Below, piece by piece: positions 7,881 through 16,817 of a stretch of 39,081 bases of DNA. This stretch comes from Verrucomicrobiota bacterium (GTDB lineage: Bacteria; Verrucomicrobiota; Kiritimatiellia; UBA8416; JABMPJ01). The notes under the pieces are model-generated. The model was not told the DNA's origin and did not search any database. It saw nothing but the letters and a program-made list of their open reading frames with translations. The stretch covers positions 1 through 39,081 of the forward strand of contig JABGQM010000041.1 in assembly GCA_018648805.1 (NCBI GenBank). Direction: 5' to 3'. How positions within the stretch are numbered: position 1 is the stretch's first letter; every line of letters begins with the position of its first letter. Made by a program: the position numbers and the translations under genes.

Positions 7881-8717
7881 CTAGACACTAAAGCTGGCGT
7901 TGTGGACGGCATCCCGCATGGCGTAGATGTCCTGTTCTCCGCCTGACGGATCGATCGGGTTGAGCACGTCCACTCCCATGTCGAGCAACGTCGGCAACAG
8001 CGATTCCACGCATCCATCCATATGGCAGAGCAGCGGCTTGCCCGCATCCTTTACTGCCCGCGCCTCTTCAGCGGTCCAGCGGAACACAAACTTATCCATC
8101 ATGTCGGGTGAGAGCATGGGGCCGCTCTTCGTGACAAGCCCGGAGCCGATGCCGACCCGGACCGCGTCCACCGGGTATTCAAGGATCATCAGCAGCTCGC
8201 GCATGACGTAGTCGTGCAAACGTTTCTGCACCTCTAACACGAAGTCCGGGGTGTCCATTGTGGCCATGCAGAAGTCGCTGTACCCGATTGAAGCGGTCGA
8301 TGTGAAGGCCGCGCCCTGTGCCCCGACCACAAGTCCCATGCCCGTGCCTTCGACCGCGGCCAGCACCGTTTCCAGGCGCGCGCGTTTCTCGTCGAGGTCA
8401 GGGAACCAGAGACCGTCCAGGTCAGCCGGGGATTTGATCGTTCCGTCGACATAGTGAACCCGGCCCGCATCGTCGGTGTGTTCACGGCGGCCGACCCGCC
8501 AGATATGACTGAGATACACCATGTCACTGCCCATGCGCCGGTTCCACTCAACCAGCTGGTCGGCGGGCAGGTCATAGGAGCGTGTGGCGAGCGGGTAGTC
8601 GGTCCCGAGCATGCGATTGACCACTTCGATATCCGCCTCCATCTCGAAGAGCGGAATCTCGGTCTGTTCGATGTGGTGAACAGCATTCAAAAAGCGTTGT
8701 TTGTCTGGATCGCGCAT
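7881..8717 (-). CDS. URO-D superfamily protein, C-terminally shortened
   Basis: A 278-residue URO-D-like protein. I use the second ATG (8717), with GGGA about 9 nt upstream; the first ATG at 8732 has no ribosome site. Family signs are RDPDKQRFLNAVHHIEQTEIP at the N-terminus, WFPDLDEKRARLETVLAAV in the middle and the metal-site region PLLCHMDGCVESLLP. The reading frame ends at QDIYAMRDAVHNASFSV, about 60 residues before a typical family end and without the C-terminal glycine-rich block seen in the paralogue at 5349. The stop is 47 bp from the 14-bp-unit fold-back, so loss of the tail by element insertion is plausible. It may be a pseudogene or a reduced protein. Confidence 0.75.
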   Translation of the reverse strand: MRDPDKQRFLNAVHHIEQTEIPLFEMEADIEVVNRMLGTDYPLATRSYDLPADQLVEWNRRMGSDMVYLSHIWRVGRREHTDDAGRVHYVDGTIKSPADLDGLWFPDLDEKRARLETVLAAVEGTGMGLVVGAQGAAFTSTASIGYSDFCMATMDTPDFVLEVQKRLHDYVMRELLMILEYPVDAVRVGIGSGLVTKSGPMLSPDMMDKFVFRWTAEEARAVKDAGKPLLCHMDGCVESLLPTLLDMGVDVLNPIDPSGGEQDIYAMRDAVHNASFSV

Positions 8718-8737
8718 GGTGTGGGGTCCCATTGTTT

Positions 8738-8776
8738 CAGTAATCAGTGATCAGACATGCCGTAGCATGTCCTGAT
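8738..8776. repeat. Short heptads with hairpin between two minus-strand genes
   Basis: CAGTAAT, CAGTGAT and CAGACAT are consecutive heptads at 8738-8758. They run into a hairpin of GACATGC (8754-8760), loop CGTA and GCATGTC (8765-8771), with ATCA/TGAT extending the stem. It lacks a T-run, so it is not a classical terminator. It lies between the cytochrome gene and the shortened URO-D gene. Confidence 0.5.
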
Positions 8777-8799
8777 TGCGCAGCTCGTCATAATGTTCC

Positions 8800-9747
8800 T
8801 TACAGCCAGGCCCAGACCCAATGGAGGATGCTTAGCACGAGTCCGACACAGGCTCCGGTGATATGGGAAATGAGCAGGCCTTTATGGAAGCGCTTGCGCA
8901 CGATTCCTTGAAGCTCGGTTGTGACTAAGGCCCCGAAACCAATCAGGCCGAACCAGTACCACAGGACGTGCGGTGTCCCGTATTCGAAGATATAGACGGT
9001 GCCGTGAATGGCCAGCGTCACAAAAAGGCCCAATGCCAGCGCCACGTGGACGTTGCGAAAGTGCCTTTTCAGCGTTCTGCGCTTGAACCCGCTGAATAGC
9101 AGCCCGAGCAAGCAGGCCACCGCCGCGAAACCGGATACCCGGGCCCACACAAGAGCCTGCATGGAGGGATTCCATAGTCGTTTCATGGCCCTATCGGAAG
9201 GCGGCATTCCCACGTGTGGTGTGGACGCGCTGACAGGCAACGACTGCGCGGCGGCAACCACGGGTTCCGCTGCGTCGGGTGTTGCCGGCTCTACGACCTC
9301 CGCTAGCACGGGTTCTACAAGATCCGGCGTCGGCGGCAACTCGACATCAGGTACGGATGCCTGGCCGAAAGTGCCCTCGTATTCGGCACCAGTACCATCG
9401 GGCTCCGTCCCCGGTTCGCCTTCTGCATCCAGAAGAGCGCCCTGGCCCACGAAGTCGGTCAGAAAGGTGACGATACGCTCGGCCTCTTCATCAGTGAAAC
9501 TCTTTCCACCCTCCGACCCATCGTCGGAGTATCCTGATGCCTCGTGCGCACGGGTCTGCATTCTGTCAACGGTCAACTCCCAGCCCTTGAACGATCGCGG
9601 CCAGAGGAACCACCCGCAGTCATGACAGCTTGTGCAGACACGTTCGAAGAGTGCTCGATCCGCCTGGTAACCCGCAGTCTGAGCCCAAAGCGACGTTGCA
9701 AGTATCGTGATAGAGATAAACGCCAGCCACTTCGTTCGCATCATCAT
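8800..9747 (-). CDS. Membrane cytochrome with c-haem domain and four-helix b-type membrane domain
   Basis: A 315-residue protein. Three ATGs overlap at 9747, 9744 and 9741 behind AGGAG; the second or third has better spacing. A signal peptide (WLAFISITILATSLWAQ) precedes a monohaem c-type domain with CTSCH near residues 38-42. A proline/acid-rich linker follows (about residues 105-180), then four hydrophobic helices. Two of these carry histidine pairs 14 residues apart, HVALALGLFVTLAIH and HITGACVGLVLSILH, the pattern that ligates b haem in ferric-reductase-like and cytochrome b561-like proteins. I infer electron transfer across the membrane, perhaps linked to the c-type protein at 184. No partner oxidoreductase is adjacent. 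The exact family is not recognised. Confidence 0.75.
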   Translation of the reverse strand: MMMRTKWLAFISITILATSLWAQTAGYQADRALFERVCTSCHDCGWFLWPRSFKGWELTVDRMQTRAHEASGYSDDGSEGGKSFTDEEAERIVTFLTDFVGQGALLDAEGEPGTEPDGTGAEYEGTFGQASVPDVELPPTPDLVEPVLAEVVEPATPDAAEPVVAAAQSLPVSASTPHVGMPPSDRAMKRLWNPSMQALVWARVSGFAAVACLLGLLFSGFKRRTLKRHFRNVHVALALGLFVTLAIHGTVYIFEYGTPHVLWYWFGLIGFGALVTTELQGIVRKRFHKGLLISHITGACVGLVLSILHWVWAWL

Positions 9748-10155
9748 GTCTCCTGTTCGGGGTGGGGGGTAGAAAATGGTGCTTCCGGGCTTTGCCGGAT
9801 GCTGCCTAATCTGCGCGCGATTCTATTTTCCAGACAGAGCACTAGTCAAGCGCGATTTCCTGAACGACGGAAGTGGCGGCGGGGAATCCCGGCGGTGATA
9901 TGCCCGCGACGACAGGGAGGGAAATTCGCGATACGGCCGGTCGGTCAGCGGCCCCGACGGCATCCCGCTTCTGAGCGATACTCGCGAGGACGATACGTAC
10001 ACCGCAACGATCACCGACGTAAGATTGAATATCAGTAGCGTTTCATAAGGGGCAGGGAGTGGCGCGCGTTGCGTCATGGTCTCAGGTCGAAAGCGGGTTG
10101 ATCAGTCGGGTGGCGGCATGTATGGTAATGCGTCGCTGAAAGGAGACACGCTGAT
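9748..10155. other. Divergent intergenic region, little recognised
   Basis: This 408-bp gap separates the cytochrome gene (minus) from the DUF5060 gene (plus). At 9781-9802 there is a short imperfect palindrome, GCTTCCGGGC then TTTGCCGGATGC, similar to the ends of the fold-back family elsewhere. Open frames exist on both strands but none has a ribosome site or a recognisable product. Promoters for both neighbours should lie here; I could not place them. Confidence 0.4.
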
Positions 10156-11580
10156 ATGACCGAGAAATGGGGCTTTTACGAGATCGAATTGGCCGGTCCC
10201 ACCGAAGGCAACCCGTTCACGGATATCCAGCTGTCGGGACGGTTCCGCCTGGGCGACAGGCGGGTTGAAGCCGAAGGGTTCTATGATGGCGATGGCGTGT
10301 ATCGCATCCGGTTCATGCCCGATCAGACGGGCGAATGGTGCTACGAGACCTTCAGCAACTGCGATGCGCTGAACGGCAGGACGGGTACCTTCGCCTGCGG
10401 GGAACCGACCGAGGACAATCACGGGCCGGTAGGTGTCGCCAACACCTATCACTTCGCCTATGCCGACGGCACGCCGCATATCTCCGTGGGCACGACCTGC
10501 TATGCCTGGATTCATCAGGGCCAAGCGCTTGAAACGCAGACTCTGGCGACGCTCGAGACCGCGCCCTTCAACAAGATACGGATGTGCGTGTTCCCTAAGC
10601 ACTATCTCTTCAATCAAAACGAGCCGGAACGTTATCCATTCGAGGGTGAGCCACTGACGGATTGGGATTTTGCGCGGTTCAATCCGGCCTTCTTCCAGCA
10701 TGTTGAGTTGCGCGTCGGCCAGCTCTGTGAACTCGGCATTGAAGCCGATATCATTCTGTTTCATCCCTACGATCACTGGGGCTTTGCCGGCATGTCAGCC
10801 GAGCAGGATGACCGTTATCTACGCTATGTGATCGCGCGGCTTGCGGCCTATCGCAACGTATGGTGGTCACTCGCCAACGAGTATGACTATATGAAGACGA
10901 AGCAGCTGTCAGACTGGGACCGTTTCTTCGAGGTGATTGCCAAGCACGACCCCTACGATCACCTGCGTTCGATACACAATGGCAGCAAGTTCTATGACCA
11001 CACGAAGCCACTGGTAACGCACGCAAGCATTCAAAGTCCGCACGTGGACAAGGGCAGGGAGTGGCGCGACGCCTACAAGAAGCCGATCATTGATGACGAA
11101 CTATGCTACGAGGGCAATATTGAGCCGCCGTGGGGAAACATTACCCCCCGCGAAATGGTGCATCGGTTCTGGACGGCAACGGTCATGGGCTGCTACGCCG
11201 GTCATGGTGAAACCTATATGCATCCGGAAGAGATCCTCTGGTGGGCGAAGGGCGGTGTCTTGCACGGCGAGAGCACCCCGCGAATCGCGTTCCTCAGACA
11301 GATCCTCGAAGCGTCGGGGATTGACGGCTTGGACCCGATCAAGAACGAGAACTGGATGTGGAACAGTCGTGTTGCCGGCAAGGAAGGCGAATACTACCTC
11401 TTCTATTTTGAGCCGCACCAGCCCGCCGTATGGACATTGCCCAAGGGTGGGCCGTGGCGGGTTGATGTGGTCGACGTCTGGAACATGACCCTCACGCCAG
11501 TGGATGGAGAACAACAAGGTGAGGCAAGTATCCCGCTTCCCGGCAAAACCTTTCATGCCCTCCGCGTGCGCAAAGCGTAG
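10156..11580 (+). CDS. DUF5060 plus TIM-barrel glycoside hydrolase (DUF4038/DUF5605-like)
   Basis: A 474-residue protein. Residues 1-80 form a DUF5060 beta-sandwich ([20 protein letters not shown] through [14 protein letters not shown]). Residues 95-390 form a (beta/alpha)8 glycosidase-like domain. WWSLANEYD places a likely acid/base glutamate at E242, and [12 protein letters not shown] places a likely nucleophile at E315, the NE/E arrangement of clan GH-A. The C-terminal 80 residues form a beta-domain ([19 protein letters not shown]) of the DUF5605 or collagen-binding type. GH140 apiosidases share this general plan, but the substrate is open. No signal peptide. AGGAG precedes the ATG by 11 nt, a little long. 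Confidence 0.82.
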   Translation: MTEKWGFYEIELAGPTEGNPFTDIQLSGRFRLGDRRVEAEGFYDGDGVYRIRFMPDQTGEWCYETFSNCDALNGRTGTFACGEPTEDNHGPVGVANTYHFAYADGTPHISVGTTCYAWIHQGQALETQTLATLETAPFNKIRMCVFPKHYLFNQNEPERYPFEGEPLTDWDFARFNPAFFQHVELRVGQLCELGIEADIILFHPYDHWGFAGMSAEQDDRYLRYVIARLAAYRNVWWSLANEYDYMKTKQLSDWDRFFEVIAKHDPYDHLRSIHNGSKFYDHTKPLVTHASIQSPHVDKGREWRDAYKKPIIDDELCYEGNIEPPWGNITPREMVHRFWTATVMGCYAGHGETYMHPEEILWWAKGGVLHGESTPRIAFLRQILEASGIDGLDPIKNENWMWNSRVAGKEGEYYLFYFEPHQPAVWTLPKGGPWRVDVVDVWNMTLTPVDGEQQGEASIPLPGKTFHALRVRKA

Positions 11581-11610
11581 GGCAGGCGCGAGTGCGGTCG
11601 CCCAGGTGGC

Positions 11611-11718
11611 AGGTGTGTGGGTTTGTGGGTATGTGGGGGGCAGCAGCGCAGAATTGACCCCACGCCTTTCAAGTCGTTATGCGACTCACACACGCACACA
11701 CTCACGTACTCACATACC
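11611..11718. repeat. Fold-back with 8-bp iterated arms (TGTGGGTN units)
   Basis: The left arm has octads TGTGTGGG, TTTGTGGG, TATGTGGG (about 11613-11637). The right arm has ACTCACAC, ACGCACAC, ACTCACGT, ACTCACAT (11685-11716). A small central hairpin, AGTCG/CGACT, lies between them. It follows the glycosidase stop by about 30 bp and could end that transcript. The octad motif recurs without a partner at about 24648-24669. Confidence 0.65.
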
Positions 11719-11765
11719 GATTCATCCTCGCACCTTGGCCTAAGCCGCACGTTCTCGCCACATCG

Positions 11766-12025
11766 CAGCATCCATATTCATATATTGCGAAGGAAAGCTG
11801 ATTTTGAAAGAATACCTCATAAAACATAGACTCTTCACAAGATTCACAATGTCGCTCCTTAGGCTGCCATGTAGTGGGACTGTCGCCTATGCCGGCAATA
11901 CTACTAATGGTTTTGGTTATCAAGCTACTGCACCAAACTGCAAATGTGCGGATGTGTCACCTTGTTCGAGTCTGGCTGTTGGTTGTATGGTTGGTGGTGC
12001 CCAACCTACTGTCAGGAGTATCGCT
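11766..12025. other. Leader region of the 1488-residue protein
   Basis: This stretch is more AT-rich than its surroundings. It is open in frame with the downstream gene, but the extension has no ribosome site and would bury the signal peptide. I therefore treat it as a promoter plus 5' leader. No known riboswitch fold was recognised. Confidence 0.4.
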
Positions 12026-15000
12026 ATGACAAAGCTGAAATATGTGGTGTTTATGACGTTGTTTGCCCTCAGCGGCCAGTCGTTCGCCGAGGAGTATGAC
12101 TTCTACAAGCATCTTAGCCCACCACTGAAGCCTGTTCCCGGCATCGGTCGCAACACGGTCGAGCAGGATGGGGGGCACAGAGCCCTGGGTTACAAACGCC
12201 GTACCGTGCAGTGGTGGCCGCGTAAGGGGCAGGATATCATCGATATCCCAGAAGGCGCACCCCTGCGCACCTGGACGCGCAATACGGGTGACGATGACGG
12301 CGAAGCGCTGGAGGGCTTCTGCCGCGTCTGGAAAACCACAGACCCAAAAACCTTCAAGGCGCATCTCGTCGGATTCAGAGGGACCGGCATATCCACGCCG
12401 CATGCCGATGCCAGGTGGAACTTCAAACCGATCCCCATCGCCATTCTGCGCACAGAAGACGGCCGGCAGATATCTGTCCACAACGCGCGGTTCTACAGCT
12501 GGATGGTCAGCAAGGAGGACCATGAGTTCATTCACGCGAAGTGGGAAGAAGCGTTCCCCAAGCTCTATGCCACCACGTTGCAGGATGAGGCCTTGACCAA
12601 GAAGGGCAGTGTGCCGGGCGGCGACTTCGGCGACTTCGAGATGAAGCACTGGACGGCCGCACGCCCCAAGTTCTACGGCACGGACGGCCCCATGAACAAG
12701 ACGTACCCGCGCTGGGGCCGCAACGGGTACAAGCTGGCATTCGAGACGCCCCATTTCTTCATCATCGCCCAGCCCGACATCTGGGGCGGGCCCTGGGGCA
12801 CTCCCCAAAACTGGCTGCAGCCGGACAATGTCGAGCGCGAGACCCTGTACCGCAAGGGCGCCATGGAGAGCATCGAGAACCTCTGGACCTACCTGGAAGG
12901 GTGTGGCGGTTCCATGCCCTATTGGCGTTCACCCGGTCCCAACTACCGATTCATTATCCACTCCCACCGCAACCGGGCGGCCGCCGGGGCAGGTCACTGC
13001 GGCATCAGCGATGTCGATCGGGCCGGGATCGGGCACGAGTTCTGTCACAACATGCCGGTTGGCGGCTGGGACGGCATGTACTACGAGACGTGGGCCAATG
13101 CCGGACAACACATCACGATACCGGGCGAGTTTCAGATGTTCCCCGGCAACTTCTGCTATCCCTGGCGCAACGTGAATCGCCTGCAATATCAATCATCCTT
13201 CTGGGCCTTCGCACTGGGCGACAATCCCAACTGGGGACATGGGGCACCGATCTCCATCGGCTCGCTTGCCGGTGCGGCAGAACCCACGCCCTACCATTCC
13301 GTGGCCCGACTGGGAGAGAAGCGGGGTCTCTGGAAGAACGGCATCAAGGGATGGGGCGACTGGTGGGGCGAGTACGCGGCCCGCATGGTAACCGTCGACA
13401 CGATCGAGAAGAACATTGTCGGCCGCTACGGCATGCCCACCCTGAGCGCTGTCTATCCGGTATATGGGCACGCGAATCGTTACCGGATCTCCGCTGCCGA
13501 GTCACCTCGATTCTGCGGCTTCAACATTATCCGCCTGCAGCCCGAAGAGGGCGCCGGGGAGATCACCGTCGACTTCCAGGGCATCCACGACCCGGCGCTG
13601 CATTCCGATTGGCGCGCTTGTATCGTGGCCGTGGACGCCGAGGGTCGGCCGCGCTACAGCTCACTGTGGAACAAGGGTGAGATGACGTTTGAACTCAAGC
13701 CTTCCGACATGAACCTGTGGCTTAGCGTCTCGGCGAGCCCCAGCGCATTCCCCGTCTTGAGCAAGGACAGCCCCCATCACAAGTTCGGGCCCTGGTTCCT
13801 CATGGGCGTCCATGCGCCGCGCTATCCCTGGGAGATCACCCTGGCCGGCTGCCAGCCGGGTGCCCCGCATCGCAGGCAGGGCGATGTCGACAGCTTCGAT
13901 CATCTCTCCGGTATAACCGATTACGGCAACAAGTTCCTCGATATCCCCGTAACACAAGAAGCACCGATTCCACTTGAAGACAGATACGGCAAGCTTGCTG
14001 CCGAGAAGCTGCCTGCCATGCAAGCCCGTATCCAGGGCGCTATCGATGCGATAGACGGAAAGGTTAAAGCGGGTACCTACGCCAAAGACGGTTGGTGGAA
14101 GAACCGGAAGCTGGGGATCCTGAACGATATGGCCCGACGCGCAACGTTCCTGCAGGACAACGCCAAGGGCAAACACCATCCGAACGGTGGCGGATTCGTG
14201 GCCGGCGGCGCGCGCGTTGCGAAGAGCGCCTATGTCGGCCCGAACGCCATGGTCTTGGACGGGGCGCGTGTGAAGGACCATGCATGCATCAAGGGGTTCG
14301 CCATTGTCAGGGGACCCAAAACCGTCATTTCAGGCAACGCCAAGATCGACGGCAGGTCCTGCGTGTTCGGCGACATCGAAGTCGGCGGCAACGCCCGCAT
14401 CCTGGAAGCGGCCACGGTTACCACCACCAAGCGCGGGCGTTATGGCGACGAGGTGGGCCGGGCGAAGATAGACGGTAACGCGGTCATCAAGGGCGATTCG
14501 ATCGTGTGGCTCTGCGGCGAGAAGCTGACGCTCACGGGCGGCGTCGTCGTGGACTACGCATCCTTCATTAACACCAAGAGCACCGGTGTTTGTGAGAACG
14601 GCCGATTCTGCAATGAGTCCTGGCGGAGACCCCATTCGCTGACCGACGGCGCGGATGACGGGGCGCTCTACGCCAACTGGCAGTTCAATCAGCCCAAGGC
14701 CGTGACCCTGGAAGACTCCTACGTGAACAACAACGGGTTCCTCTACGGTAAGCCGGCATTCACGGAAGACGGCGACCACCAATCCATCGCCTTCAACGGC
14801 AAGGATCAGTATGCCATGGCACCGTCGTCGGTGGCCGATTTTGGTGCGCTGACCCTTGATATGATGATCAAGCGGACCGGGGGCAAGGGCGAGAAGATCT
14901 TCGACTTCGGAACCGGCGCTGATGACTGCTTCTATCTCGAGACCGCGAACAGGAAGGGCAAGCTGAGCCTGGTCGCAGCCAGCAACGGTAAGAAACAGAG

Positions 15001-16492
15001 CCTCAAGACTTCGGCGGCCGTGCCGGCCGACAAATGGACGCGCGTCCGTGTGGCAATGGACGGCGCAACGGCCGCTATCTATATCGACGGCAAACAGGTC
15101 GCCACCGGCACGTTCAAGTTCAAGCCACGCGACGTATTCGTCGGCGACCGCCCTGAAGGAAACTTCATCGCTTCCGGCAGGGATGGCAGCGGCTTCTTCA
15201 AGGGACGCATGGACCACTTCCGTATCTATCGCACGGTGCATCAGAATTTCAGTGCACTGGGCCCGCCACCGTCCGCACTGACCCATATGTCCGAATGGTC
15301 CGAGAAGAGCCAGGACCTTGCCGATACCTGGGAGGCACAGAAGAAGGCCACGGAAGCCGAACTGAGCGCAGGCGAGTACGGCGAGCTGCAGCAGGAGATC
15401 AAGGACCTCCACGCCCAGAGATCAACACAGCAAGAGAACCCCGACCTCAAGACGTTCGATGACCGCGTCCGTGCGGCCGACAAGGCGAAGCGCGATCTGG
15501 ACCGGAAGCTTCACGACGCACTCAGAGCCGATCCGGCAAACGTAAAAGCCGAGCGGGAGGTCAAGGAACTGCGTGACAAGATCAAAGGGATCACGCAGAC
15601 AATCCGGGAAAGCGCCGAATACACCAGCAGCGCCGCCGAGATTCAGGCCGCCGAACAGAAACGGGCAGAGGCTGAAAAACAGGCACGTGAGACGCCCGCG
15701 CTCACCGCACTGTCGGTCAGAATTGACGCGGCCAACGCAGAACGGGGCAAGGCCGAAGCGAGAATCAAGGAACTCCCTGAGCTGAAGACAGTCATGGAGT
15801 TGCACCAGCAGGAAGAGGACGGCAATAGGAAGAGGGACCTGCTGAAGGAGCACAATCGCCTGTTCGCCGCCCGACGCGACACCGACCTCGAGTGGCAGAA
15901 AGCGGGGATCGCCATCCAGAGGCTCAGCCGCTTGCGGGATGAGACCGTCAGGAATGCGCGCAATTCTGACACAGCCCGGAAGAAGGCCGAACAGCAGGTG
16001 CGCAAGCTCAGAGAGAAACAGAATGACCTTTTTGCCCGGCTGAAGGAATCGCATCCTGAGCTGATCAAGCTGGAGGAAACCGTCGCCGCCACACAGGGGC
16101 AGTTGAATGTCGGCAGGAAGCAGCTTGAGGAGAAGGCGCGCGCCGCGCAGGACTACACGCAAGCCGAGGCGGAACTCGACGCCGCCCGCAAGGCCCAGGC
16201 TGATGAGCGCAAACGCTTCCAGCAGGAGCCAAACAAGGCAGTTGAGCAGCTGAATGCCCGGATCGCCGCAGTGAAGAAGGACTCACAGACTCTCCGTGAT
16301 ACGGCACTGAGCAGCGCCCATCTTCTCGGGAAGAATCCTTATCCCGGCAAGGAGGCGGCCGCCTTGCACGACTTCCAGAAGAAACTGGAGTATCGCACCC
16401 GTGCCGACTGGGATTACAGGCTTAAGCAGGAAATCGACGGCACCGCACCGCAGAAGATGAAAGACTGGCTGAAACGGATGAGGGGGTACTAG
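12026..16492 (+). CDS. Very large exported multidomain protein: HExxH domain, LbH-like repeats, LamG-like domain, long coiled coil
   Basis: 1488 residues from an ATG with AGGAG 7 nt upstream, followed by a signal peptide (KYVVFMTLFALSGQSFAE). An open frame extends 222 nt upstream but is disfavoured. Order: unique region to about 190; a DUF6055-like region (about 210-480) with HEFCHNMPVGG at 337, an HExxH that could bind metal, and YETWANAGQH downstream; beta-domain to about 700; hexapeptide-like repeats (NAKIDG, VFGDIEVGGNARI) about 724-865; a LamG/concanavalin-like domain (LYANWQFNQP to MDHFRIYRTV) about 878-1068; then about 400 residues of charged heptad coiled coil. I infer a surface protease or adhesin acting on glycoprotein or polysaccharide. 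The family of the HExxH region is a tentative call. A 50-bp palindrome follows the gene. Confidence 0.75.
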   Translation: MTKLKYVVFMTLFALSGQSFAEEYDFYKHLSPPLKPVPGIGRNTVEQDGGHRALGYKRRTVQWWPRKGQDIIDIPEGAPLRTWTRNTGDDDGEALEGFCRVWKTTDPKTFKAHLVGFRGTGISTPHADARWNFKPIPIAILRTEDGRQISVHNARFYSWMVSKEDHEFIHAKWEEAFPKLYATTLQDEALTKKGSVPGGDFGDFEMKHWTAARPKFYGTDGPMNKTYPRWGRNGYKLAFETPHFFIIAQPDIWGGPWGTPQNWLQPDNVERETLYRKGAMESIENLWTYLEGCGGSMPYWRSPGPNYRFIIHSHRNRAAAGAGHCGISDVDRAGIGHEFCHNMPVGGWDGMYYETWANAGQHITIPGEFQMFPGNFCYPWRNVNRLQYQSSFWAFALGDNPNWGHGAPISIGSLAGAAEPTPYHSVARLGEKRGLWKNGIKGWGDWWGEYAARMVTVDTIEKNIVGRYGMPTLSAVYPVYGHANRYRISAAESPRFCGFNIIRLQPEEGAGEITVDFQGIHDPALHSDWRACIVAVDAEGRPRYSSLWNKGEMTFELKPSDMNLWLSVSASPSAFPVLSKDSPHHKFGPWFLMGVHAPRYPWEITLAGCQPGAPHRRQGDVDSFDHLSGITDYGNKFLDIPVTQEAPIPLEDRYGKLAAEKLPAMQARIQGAIDAIDGKVKAGTYAKDGWWKNRKLGILNDMARRATFLQDNAKGKHHPNGGGFVAGGARVAKSAYVGPNAMVLDGARVKDHACIKGFAIVRGPKTVISGNAKIDGRSCVFGDIEVGGNARILEAATVTTTKRGRYGDEVGRAKIDGNAVIKGDSIVWLCGEKLTLTGGVVVDYASFINTKSTGVCENGRFCNESWRRPHSLTDGADDGALYANWQFNQPKAVTLEDSYVNNNGFLYGKPAFTEDGDHQSIAFNGKDQYAMAPSSVADFGALTLDMMIKRTGGKGEKIFDFGTGADDCFYLETANRKGKLSLVAASNGKKQSLKTSAAVPADKWTRVRVAMDGATAAIYIDGKQVATGTFKFKPRDVFVGDRPEGNFIASGRDGSGFFKGRMDHFRIYRTVHQNFSALGPPPSALTHMSEWSEKSQDLADTWEAQKKATEAELSAGEYGELQQEIKDLHAQRSTQQENPDLKTFDDRVRAADKAKRDLDRKLHDALRADPANVKAEREVKELRDKIKGITQTIRESAEYTSSAAEIQAAEQKRAEAEKQARETPALTALSVRIDAANAERGKAEARIKELPELKTVMELHQQEEDGNRKRDLLKEHNRLFAARRDTDLEWQKAGIAIQRLSRLRDETVRNARNSDTARKKAEQQVRKLREKQNDLFARLKESHPELIKLEETVAATQGQLNVGRKQLEEKARAAQDYTQAEAELDAARKAQADERKRFQQEPNKAVEQLNARIAAVKKDSQTLRDTALSSAHLLGKNPYPGKEAAALHDFQKKLEYRTRADWDYRLKQEIDGTAPQKMKDWLKRMRGY

Positions 16493-16498
16493 GTTCTG

Positions 16499-16738
16499 TG
16501 ACCCCCACGACCTTGTGTCGTGGGTGAAAGAGCTTAACAGCCAACCCAACACCGTTACGCCACCTCTTTTTTCCGTTCTGCCGCCCGCTAGCGGGCGGCA
16601 GAACGGAAAAAAGATGGTTATATGTTTCTGTATTCTGGCAGTTAAGCTCTTTCACCAGCCGGACAGCCGAGCGTAGTGAGACAGGCCGCCGCTAGGCGGC
16701 AACGGAGCGGAGCGTAGTGGCAACCCGGCTGGGGTCAA
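16499..16738. mobile_element. Variable-stem element, copy 1 (conserved arms, locus-specific stems)
   Basis: The outer dyad is TGACCCC (16499-16505) against GGGGTCA (16732-16738). The left boundary hairpin is CCCACGAC, loop CTTGT, GTCGTGGG (16504-16524). Conserved arms follow: GTGAAAGAGCTTAACAGCC (16525-16543), and its inverse within GGCAGTTAAGCTCTTTCAC (16637-16655). Between them is a 50-bp perfect palindrome. The right boundary hairpin has stem CCAGCCGG/CCGGCTGG (16655-16662, 16725-16732) around a roughly 60-nt core. That core is nearly 90% identical to the core at 38810-38869 (reverse strand), where the stem is different. There is no coding capacity. Confidence 0.75.
16565..16614. terminator. 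Perfect 50-bp palindrome, probable bidirectional terminator
   Basis: A perfect inverted repeat centred between 16589 and 16590: TCTTTTTTCCG... mirrored by ...CGGAAAAAAGA, with a GC-rich middle (CCGCCCGCTAGCGGGCGG). Each strand has a strong stem followed by a T-run of six, so it should stop RNA polymerase from both directions. It lies 72 bp after the stop of the 1488-residue protein, inside the variable-stem element. Confidence 0.75.
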
Positions 16739-16817
16739 AGTTACGAAGTCAAATTAACGGTTAACCGAGAGTAATGTGAGTGATGAGCGGGAAAGCAATC
16801 AGTTAGTAAAGAAAGCC

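Noticed and set aside
9823..10077. A small gene on either strand in the divergent gap
   Set aside because: No ribosome site, biased composition and no recognisable product.
11804..12025. An N-terminal extension of the 1488-residue protein
   Set aside because: No ribosome site upstream. The internal ATG at 12026 has AGGAG and is directly followed by a signal peptide.
11766..12025. A c-di-GMP or similar riboswitch
   Set aside because: Short motifs looked suggestive, but no complete conserved core could be assembled by eye.
14330..15412. Long antisense open frames opposite the large genes
   Set aside because: They follow from GC-rich codon use of the sense genes and lack ribosome sites and family features.
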